Shown: in pieces, positions 16,782 through 24,679 of the stretch
How the letters are laid out: the number at the start of each line of letters is the position of its first letter
How positions within the stretch are numbered: the first letter of the stretch is position 1
DNA from: Methanobacterium bryantii
GTDB lineage: Archaea > Methanobacteriota > Methanobacteria > Methanobacteriales > Methanobacteriaceae
Assembly: GCF_002287175.1 (NCBI RefSeq)
Contig: NZ_LMVM01000041.1
Span: 1-64,000 of the forward strand
Reading direction: 5' to 3'
Length of the DNA: 64,000 bases
Notes under the pieces: generated by a model
What the model was told of the DNA's origin: nothing
Seen by the model: only the letters and a program-made list of their open reading frames with translations
Database searches by the model: none
Made by a program: the position numbers and the translations under genes

Positions 16782-17203
16782 GTGAGATAAACGAAGATTT
16801 ACCTAAGTTAACAAAAAGCATTGAAGATTATATTGAAGTGATGTACAACTTGAAAAAGGTTAAAGGAACTATCAGAGTAACTGACATCGCTGAAAAACTT
16901 GATGTTAAACCTTCAAGTGTGGTGGAAGCGGTTAATAAAATTTCCAAACTGAAACTTGTATCCCGGGAAAAATATGGTGAAATAAAATTAACTGAAAGGG
17001 GAATACAAATTGCAGAGGGCATTATACATAAGCATAACACCCTTAAAAAATTTTTAGATGTTTTAGGCGTTGATGATACTACTGCGGAGAAAGAAGCATG
17101 TGCAATGGAGCACATATTAAGTAATTCAACAATTAACAAGATTGAAAAATTTACAGAATTTATTGAAAATTGTCCAGAATATAATAAAACTTCATCCCAT
17201 TAA
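16778..17203 (+). CDS. DtxR/MntR-family metal-dependent repressor
   Basis: This 141-residue regulator has an N-terminal winged helix-turn-helix (residues 8-72, VTDIAEKLDVKPSSVVEAV) and the DtxR metal-binding and dimerisation domain with the signature EACAMEHILS near residue 105. It lacks the SH3-like third domain, as in MntR. It probably senses Fe2+ or Mn2+ and controls metal uptake or efflux genes. It overlaps the CDF-NifX gene by 4 nt, so the two are co-expressed. A 14-bp hairpin starts inside its last codons. Confidence 0.9.
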   Translation: MSEINEDLPKLTKSIEDYIEVMYNLKKVKGTIRVTDIAEKLDVKPSSVVEAVNKISKLKLVSREKYGEIKLTERGIQIAEGIIHKHNTLKKFLDVLGVDDTTAEKEACAMEHILSNSTINKIEKFTEFIENCPEYNKTSSH

Positions 17204-17251
17204 ATGTTTCAATGTAATAAAACCCTAAATTAGGATGTTTAATGGGATGAA
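17191..17251. terminator. 14-bp hairpin between convergent genes
   Basis: TTCATCCCATTAAA (17191-17204) pairs perfectly with TTTAATGGGATGAA (17238-17251). The 33-nt loop contains a second perfect dyad, CCTAAATTAGG (17224-17234). The left arm encodes the last codons and stop of the DtxR gene. It lies between convergent genes, so it may protect or end the transcripts. The inner dyad resembles DtxR-type operator halves, but its position at a 3' end argues against that. Confidence 0.5.
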
Positions 17252-17323
17252 AGTGGATAATGAATTATTTAAAATTATCATTTATATATTCATGAATAAA
17301 TTACGAGATATATAAAAATGAAG

Positions 17324-18169
17324 TTAAGAATTAGGGGCCGCTCTTAATTTTGATTCAATTTTATCCATGATTTCTGATATTTTAATAGAAATTTCTGATT
17401 TAGGGTCTTTAATTACAATGGGAATTCCAGTGTCAGATGCAACAGATGTTTCTACATTTAATGGTAGTCTCTCAAGGAAAGGAATATTCATTTCTTTAGC
17501 TATTTTGGCACCGCCGTCTTTACCAAATATTAAAATTTCATTTTTACAATGTGGACAGATAAAACCCGACATGTTTTCAATAATTCCAATTACAGGAATA
17601 TTTAGATTCTTTACCAGATTAACACTTTTTTCCACATCTTCTTGTACCACTGATTGGGGTGTGGTGACAAGTACAACACCATCTAGTGAAGGGACAGTCT
17701 GTAAAATGGTTAAAGGCTCATCACCAGTACCTGGAGGATTATCAATTATTAATATGTCCAGATCATCCCATGTAACCTCTGCTAGAAATTGTCTTATTAC
17801 ACCAGTTTTTGCAGGGCCTCTCCATATTACTGGAGTATCCTGTGATGATAAGAAAAATCCTACTGACATGACTTTAATACCTTCTTCGGTTTCAATGGGT
17901 ATTATTCCATTTTTATCAAATTTTAGGCTTTTTCCTTCTACTCCAAACATTTTAGGGACATTTGGCCCGTGAACATCTGCATCCATAATGCCGATCTTGT
18001 AGCCTTTCTTTGCAAAAGCTGCGGCTAAATTCACTGCTATTGTAGATTTGCCTACTCCCCCTTTTCCACTCATAACTGCAATCTTATGCTTAATTTTATG
18101 CATACGTTTTATAATTTCAATATCCTGCTGCATTAAGGCCATTTTATGTTCTTCCTCTTTAGAGGCCAC
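17324..18169 (-). CDS. Mrp/Nbp35-family Fe-S cluster carrier ATPase (2)
   Basis: This 281-residue paralogue of the gene at 10917 runs in the opposite direction. It has the same N-terminal helix (MQQDIEIIKRM), the P-loop MSGKGGVGKST, and the cluster-binding CPHC pair in GFICPHCKNEI. I place the start at GTG 18169 because GGAGTTGAT, close to the full consensus, lies just upstream; an in-frame TTG five codons earlier falls on that motif. Two paralogues in one neighbourhood suggest separate partners or conditions. Confidence 0.88.
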   Translation of the reverse strand: MASKEEEHKMALMQQDIEIIKRMHKIKHKIAVMSGKGGVGKSTIAVNLAAAFAKKGYKIGIMDADVHGPNVPKMFGVEGKSLKFDKNGIIPIETEEGIKVMSVGFFLSSQDTPVIWRGPAKTGVIRQFLAEVTWDDLDILIIDNPPGTGDEPLTILQTVPSLDGVVLVTTPQSVVQEDVEKSVNLVKNLNIPVIGIIENMSGFICPHCKNEILIFGKDGGAKIAKEMNIPFLERLPLNVETSVASDTGIPIVIKDPKSEISIKISEIMDKIESKLRAAPNS

Positions 18170-18586
18170 TTTTATCAACTCCAAAATAAAATATACTATT
18201 TAAATTAGTATACAATGTTATGTGGGTTATAATTGGGGTTATAATGATAGTTAACACTTAATTTGGTATAAATATGGATTATTTCCGCTTAAATAATTAT
18301 ATTTTCAAATAAATCACATATATCCTTAATAAAAATTATATAGATAATATTATTTATAATTTTTTCATTCTTAGTAATAATTTTAATTTTAATCTACTCC
18401 CTTGACGGCTGTTTTATGAATTATGAATGTATAAAAAAGATTTTTTCATTATATAAAAAATAATAAATAAATCACAAGAATGATATATTTTATGAAACCA
18501 TTTACGGATTTTCTATCAGTTTTAATAGTTTAAGTAACATATTCCATTTAGGTTAAATATCAAATTATAAAAGAAGGTGTTCTGCT
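18170..18586. other. Gene-free divergent promoter region
   Basis: The gap holds the promoter of the leftward Mrp gene and of the rightward methyltransferase. A dyad TATACTA-(7 nt)-TAGTATA lies at 18192-18212, 23 nt from the Mrp start, and may be an operator or part of the promoter. The rest is very AT-rich with no recognised RNA gene or reading frame. Confidence 0.5.
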
Positions 18587-19219
18587 ATGCACAAAGAAAC
18601 TCCTCCAAAAGTTAAAACTGGGCATGATAAATGTGCTGAGGATTATGATTCTCTTTCCAGACAATTTGAATGTTATAACTCTGAGATTATATTTGGTATG
18701 GTTTTTGAATATGTTGATACTGGAGATAAGTTATTAGATCTGGGTATTGGAACAGGTTTTAGCTCTTTTCATTTTCAAAAGGCAGGTCTAGAAATTTATG
18801 GGTTGGATAATTCGGAGGAAATGCTCAATATTTGCAGGAAAAAAGGAATATTTCATCATCTTAAATTATTTGATTTAAATGAAAATATTCTTCCTTATGG
18901 GGATCATACATTTGACCATGTAATTGCAGTAGGCATTTTTCACTTCTTTAAAGACTTAGAGAAATTCTTCAGGGAATCTCACAGGATACTTAAAGAGGAA
19001 GGAACATTTGCTTTTACAGTTAAAGATTCTAAAACACGAATTTCCAGTGAGATTGATAAAGAATATGATATTGCAGTTTACGGGCATTCAGACGAATATA
19101 TCGAAGAATTAATTCAAAAATATAATTTCAATTCTCTAAAAAGATTAAAGTTTTTAACATTTAGGGACTTATCCAAAAAATCTTTTTCATGCTTTAAAGC
19201 ATATGTTTTAATGAAATAA
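18587..19219 (+). CDS. Class I SAM-dependent methyltransferase
   Basis: This 210-residue methyltransferase has motif I LLDLGIGTGFSS (residues 49-60), the acidic loop GLDNSEEML and a DHVIAVGIFHFFKDL motif IV region. It is of the UbiE/methyltransferase-11 type, which acts on small molecules or proteins. The substrate cannot be read from the sequence. The gene is monocistronic, 417 nt from the divergent Mrp gene. An AAGGTGTT motif precedes the ATG. Confidence 0.82.
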   Translation: MHKETPPKVKTGHDKCAEDYDSLSRQFECYNSEIIFGMVFEYVDTGDKLLDLGIGTGFSSFHFQKAGLEIYGLDNSEEMLNICRKKGIFHHLKLFDLNENILPYGDHTFDHVIAVGIFHFFKDLEKFFRESHRILKEEGTFAFTVKDSKTRISSEIDKEYDIAVYGHSDEYIEELIQKYNFNSLKRLKFLTFRDLSKKSFSCFKAYVLMK

Positions 19220-19357
19220 AAAAAGGATATTTGATAGATACGGTATTATTTATTTTATTATTTTTAATTAAATTCAATAATTGCTACAATTTTGAATTAC
19301 GGAGTTATATCGGAATTTTTTAATAAAATAATATTTATATTATTATGTGGTGTTCTT

Positions 19358-21136
19358 ATGGAAAAAGAAATAGTAGCTGCCATTATGGCTTCAACTTCGG
19401 ATATAGATATGATGTCTAACGACCGCATAGAAGCCCTTACTAAAGGGCATGGGATGTTAAATATTGCTGCAATTTGCGCGGCCAATTCCATAACTGAAGA
19501 CGTCTTAAAAGGCGCTAAAATAATGCTTACAGACGAAAATATTCAGCGTCTGCCAATAGATGACGTGCTTAAAAAAGCTATAGATTCTGCAAAACTTTCT
19601 GGTGCTGACCCTGCAAATGCGGCTCTACTAAGTGCAGTTTTATGTTACCTGGCAGGTTCAAATGCACAGGCAGGAGTTCCTGCAGGAAATAGAAAATTAG
19701 GGGCTTTAGCCAGGATGATTGCAGGAGTTGATAGGTGCGGTGTGCTTGCAGTGCCAACTGCAAAATCGAACAATAAAATATCAGGTTATGCAGCTGTGAA
19801 AGCTATATATGACGATATATTTGATGGCAAAATTTCAAGAATAGATGGAAGCATTGTTCCACTTGGCGTTGGTGGAGGGCCACTGTACGGCCACGGTGCA
19901 CTTGGGGAAGATGTTGGTTTTCCTGAGCTTGCTAAAAACGGTGCAGCCGCAGGAACTCGGGGCATGTTAAAAGCATATGCTAACGTGGGAATGCCTCCAA
20001 GCCCAATTTTATCTGCAATAATGGGCGCTGCTGCGATACTGGAGATAGTCCACCCTGATTCGGAAGTAGGCGAAGTTTATGGTGAATTCTTTAAGGCCAA
20101 CAGTGCATACGTTGCAGGTTTAGGTGCTGTAAAAGCTGCAGGATTACCTGAAAAACTTCATATCCGGGGCACAGGAGAAGAATATGATACAGCGCGTTTA
20201 GTGGGTGATTTAGGGGTAATAATAAAAGATATTGGAGGTCCATCAGTTATAGGGATGATGGCATTTGAAGAAATGCTTGCAGCATTTGAAGAATCTTTAA
20301 TAATAGGGGCAGGTTTCTCAGGTGGCCCATTACAGCCCCCGCTGGGTCACATGACTGCTGATGCAGTCCTTGCAATGAAATTACTCCTGAATGATGGGGG
20401 AGATATCGAAAAAGCTGCTGATAAAATAAAAGAAGTCAAAGAAAACTTCTGGATCGAACCTGAATTCGCAAAAATAGCTACTAACACCATATCCCGGAAG
20501 TCAGAACAGGTAAAAAGAGGTCCGGTTACCAAGGCGTTGATACTTGCCACAGATGGGGCACTGGCAAAAGCGGTATATAATCGTGCAGAATTTACTTATA
20601 ACCAGCTAAAAGAAGGAAAAGAACTTGATGAAATTGTCCGCATGCTGGACGATGAGAAAATGGAAAATATAGAAGTTGCATGCAGTAAAATGTTCAGTGA
20701 TATGACTGGAAAAGAAGTAAAAATAAAAATCACAAAGTATCAGGGATGTGCCCGGAGAAGAAAAAACGAATTTTTAATGAAATACTGTGGATTTGACACA
20801 GACGCAGATCTGGAGATCACCGTTGACGGGGAGAAAATTGTATTTGAAGGTTTATCTCATAAAGTGATACCTGATGCAGTTTTAAACAAGAAAAAGGACA
20901 TACTTGAAGCTATACCTATGGCAGCAGTACCAGTTACAGAACTTCAGCTTTCAGGCCATACTATTATTAACCTTATAGTACCTGCCGCTGTTGCTGCGGC
21001 TATGAATATCAGTTCTCCAGAAGATATAGCAAAAAAAGTTGCTGCGGGGGCTTATATATCTTCAGCAATACCTGGAGGTGTTCTGCGGGCAAAAGAAGTG
21101 GCAATGCGAGCTATGCGCGTGATGGCAGAATTTTAA
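19358..21136 (+). CDS. Large conserved protein of unknown function
   Basis: I do not recognise this 592-residue protein. It is soluble and rich in Ala and Gly, with long conserved-looking stretches such as GVPAGNRKLGALARMIAG, PLGVGGGPLYGHGALG, GGPLQPPLGHMTADA and a Cys pair region KYQGCARRRKNEFLMKYCG. The many Gly-rich loops suggest a ligand- or cofactor-binding enzyme. The ATG at 19358 is preceded by GGTG; an upstream in-frame start would add 22 unlikely residues. It lies 18 nt before the LarC2-like gene and near the mcr operon, so a role in nickel or F430 biology is possible but unproven. Confidence 0.75.
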   Translation: MEKEIVAAIMASTSDIDMMSNDRIEALTKGHGMLNIAAICAANSITEDVLKGAKIMLTDENIQRLPIDDVLKKAIDSAKLSGADPANAALLSAVLCYLAGSNAQAGVPAGNRKLGALARMIAGVDRCGVLAVPTAKSNNKISGYAAVKAIYDDIFDGKISRIDGSIVPLGVGGGPLYGHGALGEDVGFPELAKNGAAAGTRGMLKAYANVGMPPSPILSAIMGAAAILEIVHPDSEVGEVYGEFFKANSAYVAGLGAVKAAGLPEKLHIRGTGEEYDTARLVGDLGVIIKDIGGPSVIGMMAFEEMLAAFEESLIIGAGFSGGPLQPPLGHMTADAVLAMKLLLNDGGDIEKAADKIKEVKENFWIEPEFAKIATNTISRKSEQVKRGPVTKALILATDGALAKAVYNRAEFTYNQLKEGKELDEIVRMLDDEKMENIEVACSKMFSDMTGKEVKIKITKYQGCARRRKNEFLMKYCGFDTDADLEITVDGEKIVFEGLSHKVIPDAVLNKKKDILEAIPMAAVPVTELQLSGHTIINLIVPAAVAAAMNISSPEDIAKKVAAGAYISSAIPGGVLRAKEVAMRAMRVMAEF

Positions 21137-21154
21137 TATTCATGTGGTGCTAAA

Positions 21155-21661
21155 ATGCTGCTAATGACCACTATAGATGATTTGCCAGTGGAAAGCCTAC
21201 CTTATATTATTGAAAGGACATTGGATGAGGGAGCTAATAATATCCATGTTTTAAATGCCATCACTAAAAAGGGAAGGATGGAGTACATGGTTCTGGTGGA
21301 TGTTGATAAAAACAGATTAGATGATATTTGTTCCCTCCTTGCCCTTGAATTTGGAACACTGGGAATTAAAACATTTGAATACAACCATTTGAAATTTCCA
21401 TTTGAAATAGAAACAAAAATAGTTACAGTAACTGCAGAAAACATAGCTTTAGAATCAAATATAAGGGTTAAATATCTCAAAAAGGATGGAAATGAGATTA
21501 CATCTCTTAAAGCAGAATACGAAGATATTAAGGCGTTGGTACTGGAATTAAATTCCCATGGAATTAAAATACCATTTTCTAAACTCAAGACAATAATAGA
21601 GGCTAAGGCCTATGAAAATGTTCTTAAAGACGGAAAAATTACTATAAGCGTTGATAAATAA
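21155..21661 (+). CDS. LarC2-like nickel-insertion domain protein
   Basis: This 168-residue protein resembles the C-terminal domain (LarC2, DUF111) of LarC, the CTP-dependent nickel insertase of lactate racemase. Matching features are TIDDLPVESLPYIIERTLDEG (compare LarC NIDDM..E...Y..ERL...GA), KKGRMEY, the ETGTLG-like EFGTLGIKTFE, VRVK-like IRVKYLKKDG and AEYEDIKAL. LarC1 is absent. It starts 18 nt after the unknown 592-residue protein, with GGTG before the ATG. A metal-insertion role linked to that partner is a reasonable inference. Confidence 0.75.
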   Translation: MLLMTTIDDLPVESLPYIIERTLDEGANNIHVLNAITKKGRMEYMVLVDVDKNRLDDICSLLALEFGTLGIKTFEYNHLKFPFEIETKIVTVTAENIALESNIRVKYLKKDGNEITSLKAEYEDIKALVLELNSHGIKIPFSKLKTIIEAKAYENVLKDGKITISVDK

Positions 21662-21705
21662 TTTTTATTTTTTTTATTTTGAAATTAATTCTTGAATATT
21701 GAAAT

Positions 21706-23037
21706 CTAAAAATCACTCTCTTCCAGTATCATTTCTGTTACAGTCCTTATATGGTTTCCCTGTGATTTAGTTTCTTCTAACAATGTTTTAAATAAATTGT
21801 CAGTCATAGCTACTGGAATACTTCTAAATACGTATGAATCCAACATCAAATTAAGGCAGCGTTCTTCTGCAATGCTCAATTCGTAATTCTTGTATTTATC
21901 ACTTTTTATAAACAGCAGATTTTCATTTAAAGGCGTTTTAATTACATCATCTGCAAGGGGTGTTCCTGGAATTGGCTCTGCGATGCTTACAAAATAATCA
22001 TCAAGCATTAATTCATCGGCAAGTTCAACTGTAGCTTCAAAGTCATCTTCATTTTCACCAGGATATCCGACTATAAAAGATCCAGCTATCTTGATATTGT
22101 GTTTTCGTGCAGCTTCAATGGCGTCTTTAACATCATCAACTTTTATTCCTTTTTTCATCTTCCTCAGCATTCTGTCACTTCCAGACTCTATGCCAAAAAA
22201 GATCCATCCGTTGGTATAATTTTTAACAGCTTCCAGTATTTCATCGTTCATCATATCAATACGAATATCAGGAATTGTAAGATTTTGAGGGCCGGTTAAA
22301 CTGCTTATTTCCTTTAAAAGTTCAGTAAATGCATATTCATCTGTAATTTTAAATTTTTTACTGCCGTATAAAGATCCGGTCCCACCACTTATAGCAATTC
22401 GCTTAGCTCCTTTTTTAAGAAATTCTTTGACTTCAATTATAATGTCGTCAAGTGTCCTGCTCCTGACATCTCTTCCAAAGAAGCATGGCACCTGGCAGAA
22501 TCCACAGTTACCGGGACATCCTCTATGGGTTTCGATGTATACATTTGCCCCTCGTATGTTTTCAGATGAGATGTCTTCAGGTATTAGTGGTAATGGCCGT
22601 ATCATAGGTGACGAGGTTGTTTTTTTAGTTTTAATTATTTTATTTCCCTTTTTAAAAGCAATGCCTTCAATTTCATTGAGTTGATCAGCTTCATGGTTAT
22701 CTGCCTCAAGATTTTCAAGAATTTTGAGGGTACTGCTTTCACCTTCTCCAATAATAACTGCATCAACAGATAGATATTTGAAAACAAGTTCTGGACTGTT
22801 GCTTACGGGTCCGCCAACTATTTTAAAACTCTTAATTTTTTCAATTTCTTCTCTGTATTTGAGTAAATGTATGGTAGAATGAAGACTTATTAAAACAATG
22901 TCGGCATCTATTATTCCTTCAAAACCTTTTTGAATATCTACATTGTATCCTGCATCTTTTAAAACACCTGCAATGAGCATTGCACCATAATTATAAAATT
23001 CAGGAGTTAAAACGGTAATCTTAATGCTTTTTGACAT
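21706..23037 (-). CDS. B12-binding radical SAM protein, possible McrA Gln methyltransferase
   Basis: This 443-residue protein has a B12-binding-like Rossmann domain (residues 1-130, ending in the VGGPVSNSP motif) and a radical SAM domain with C-x3-C-x2-C in RGCPGNCGFC near residue 177. The base-off DxHxxG motif is not seen. B12-dependent radical SAM enzymes methylate unreactive carbons. McrA carries a C-methylated glutamine made by such an enzyme, and this gene lies next to mmp10 and the mcr operon, so it is a good candidate for that job. It is transcribed after mmp10, 98 nt downstream. Confidence 0.75.
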   Translation of the reverse strand: MSKSIKITVLTPEFYNYGAMLIAGVLKDAGYNVDIQKGFEGIIDADIVLISLHSTIHLLKYREEIEKIKSFKIVGGPVSNSPELVFKYLSVDAVIIGEGESSTLKILENLEADNHEADQLNEIEGIAFKKGNKIIKTKKTTSSPMIRPLPLIPEDISSENIRGANVYIETHRGCPGNCGFCQVPCFFGRDVRSRTLDDIIIEVKEFLKKGAKRIAISGGTGSLYGSKKFKITDEYAFTELLKEISSLTGPQNLTIPDIRIDMMNDEILEAVKNYTNGWIFFGIESGSDRMLRKMKKGIKVDDVKDAIEAARKHNIKIAGSFIVGYPGENEDDFEATVELADELMLDDYFVSIAEPIPGTPLADDVIKTPLNENLLFIKSDKYKNYELSIAEERCLNLMLDSYVFRSIPVAMTDNLFKTLLEETKSQGNHIRTVTEMILEESDF

Positions 23038-23135
23038 GATATCCCTGTATTCAATTTTTACTAATTTTACATAGTAGTAATGAAGTTTAAGTAATTTAAA
23101 TATTCATTTAAAAAAACAAGTAGGGAGATTTTAAT

Positions 23136-24383
23136 TTATTTTCGAACTCCAAAGAAGTTTATTGCACCTATCAAATCTTCAAAAGCGATTAATTCTTGCT
23201 TTAGAGCATCTTGAGGGCTTAAAGTTCCGCTCATTTCTCCATCAGCAGTTAATTTATCAGGGCCTCTTGCAACCAGCCGATCTACCCCATCACTGCTTAA
23301 AACTTCTTCAGCAATTTTATCGTGTACATATGCACGGCCAGGTATTATCACAGTCTCTTTTAACTGGCTGAAATCTACCTCTTCAAGGTCTTTTTGGGTA
23401 ATAAGGCATCCGATATCCTGATCTACTGCAACAACATTAACAAGATCAGACGCTTCAATATTTCCAATTATTTTTTCTATAAATGGGGCTGCAACTTTAC
23501 TTGTTAATATGGTGGCTTCAGAAGTGATTTTGGATAATATATCTAAATAATCTTTATTTTTATCCTTTGAAATTGCAAAGGGAGTATCGTTATCAGGATC
23601 ACAAAGTGGAGTTCCTGTAACTTTGAAATTAAATTCGTCATTGATTTTTCTAACTAATGCTTCAAATTCGTCAAGTTCATGGGGCACTACCCCGTCTAAT
23701 ATTGGTTCATTACCTAATATTAAACCTTGATTTCTGAAATTAGCAAATCGCATGAGTATAAATGCTTTTGCACCCCAGTCTTCTAAATTGGAACATGTTT
23801 TAAATAAATCTTCGCCGTCATTTACTCCCGGAACTATAACAGAAGCGGCATGTACCTCTGAGCTTTCACAGAATATTTGAAGGGCATTAATGGATTCTTC
23901 GGCAGTTTTATCGTTTACCCATTCTCTTCTTATATTTGGATCTGTGGAGAAAACAGTAAATGTTACTTCATTAACTTCCTTTGAAACAAGATCTTCTGCC
24001 ATTTTAGCATCAGTAATACCTTTACCACTGGTATATCCAAGATGTATTGGGAGTCCAAAATCCGAGAATGCAGAAACGATGTCAAAGAGATAAGGATAAC
24101 AGCTTACATCTCCTCCCCCGCTTATATTTACTTTTAAATTAGCATCACGATAGTCTCCTAACATAAGGGAGTTTTGTACAGAGCTTATAACAAAAAAAGG
24201 TGATTGAAATTCGTTCCCTATCTCTCTAATACCAGTTGTACAGCTGTCACACCCAACTTTACCTAGAGAACAATTTTTGCATCCTAGAGCTTCTGTGCCT
24301 TTTACTTTTCTAAAGTAACAGTATTTACAAAAACCGTTACAGTCTTTTCCGGGTATTCCACCTACGTCAGCTACGATTTGCAT
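23136..24383 (-). CDS. mmp10: Mmp10, McrA arginine C5-methyltransferase (radical SAM)
   Basis: Mmp10 is the radical SAM and cobalamin-dependent enzyme that makes 5-methylarginine in McrA. The family signature is clear: DVGGIPGKDC, the radical SAM cysteines in CNGFCKYC (residues 18-25), and the extra cysteines in GCKNCSLGKVGCDSC that bind an iron atom or second cluster. The 415-residue length is normal. It is divergent from the mcr operon with 296 nt between the start codons. The target arginine, R271 of McrA, is present in this window. Confidence 0.92.
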   Translation of the reverse strand: MQIVADVGGIPGKDCNGFCKYCYFRKVKGTEALGCKNCSLGKVGCDSCTTGIREIGNEFQSPFFVISSVQNSLMLGDYRDANLKVNISGGGDVSCYPYLFDIVSAFSDFGLPIHLGYTSGKGITDAKMAEDLVSKEVNEVTFTVFSTDPNIRREWVNDKTAEESINALQIFCESSEVHAASVIVPGVNDGEDLFKTCSNLEDWGAKAFILMRFANFRNQGLILGNEPILDGVVPHELDEFEALVRKINDEFNFKVTGTPLCDPDNDTPFAISKDKNKDYLDILSKITSEATILTSKVAAPFIEKIIGNIEASDLVNVVAVDQDIGCLITQKDLEEVDFSQLKETVIIPGRAYVHDKIAEEVLSSDGVDRLVARGPDKLTADGEMSGTLSPQDALKQELIAFEDLIGAINFFGVRK

Positions 24384-24524
24384 AGTATCTACTTTGTTTT
24401 AACACATAAAATAAATAATTTCTGAAAAAAATTGAACTAATTGCATCAAAAAGTGGTAAAATATACTAGATAAACATAAGACGATTATACTTTATAAGTC
24501 TTTCTACTTTAATCAGAAAGAAAG

Positions 24525-24540
24525 TTTAATAATATATAAG
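24525..24540 (+). promoter_or_regulatory. TATA region of the mcr operon
   Basis: TTTAATAATATATAAG is the best archaeal BRE/TATA match in the mcr leader. Transcription would start near 24562, giving a leader of about 115 nt before mcrB. A second weaker TATA-like stretch lies at 24491-24496. This is pattern recognition only. Confidence 0.5.
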
Positions 24541-24589
24541 ACTACAAATTCAGTCTCGTATATCAATATGTACTAAAAATGATTCTATT

Positions 24590-24618
24590 ATAAATGAGTG
24601 CTGGCAAGGCTCATTTAT
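24590..24618 (+). promoter_or_regulatory. Hairpin in the mcr 5' leader
   Basis: ATAAATGAG (24590-24598) pairs perfectly with CTCATTTAT (24610-24618) across an 11-nt loop, TGCTGGCAAGG. It sits 62 nt upstream of the mcrB ATG and is followed by CGGAGGA, a ribosome-binding-like motif without a start codon at usable distance. It may stabilise the mRNA or regulate translation of the operon. Confidence 0.55.
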
Positions 24619-24679
24619 ATCGGAGGATTGGTACTTTAAATAAGAATTGATATGCGAAAATTTTCTCAGGAGGGAAAAA

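Noticed and set aside
17367..17972. 201-codon open frame on the plus strand opposite the second Mrp gene
   Set aside because: Antisense shadow of a clear Mrp ATPase; the same kind of shadow appears opposite the first Mrp gene (11090-11683).
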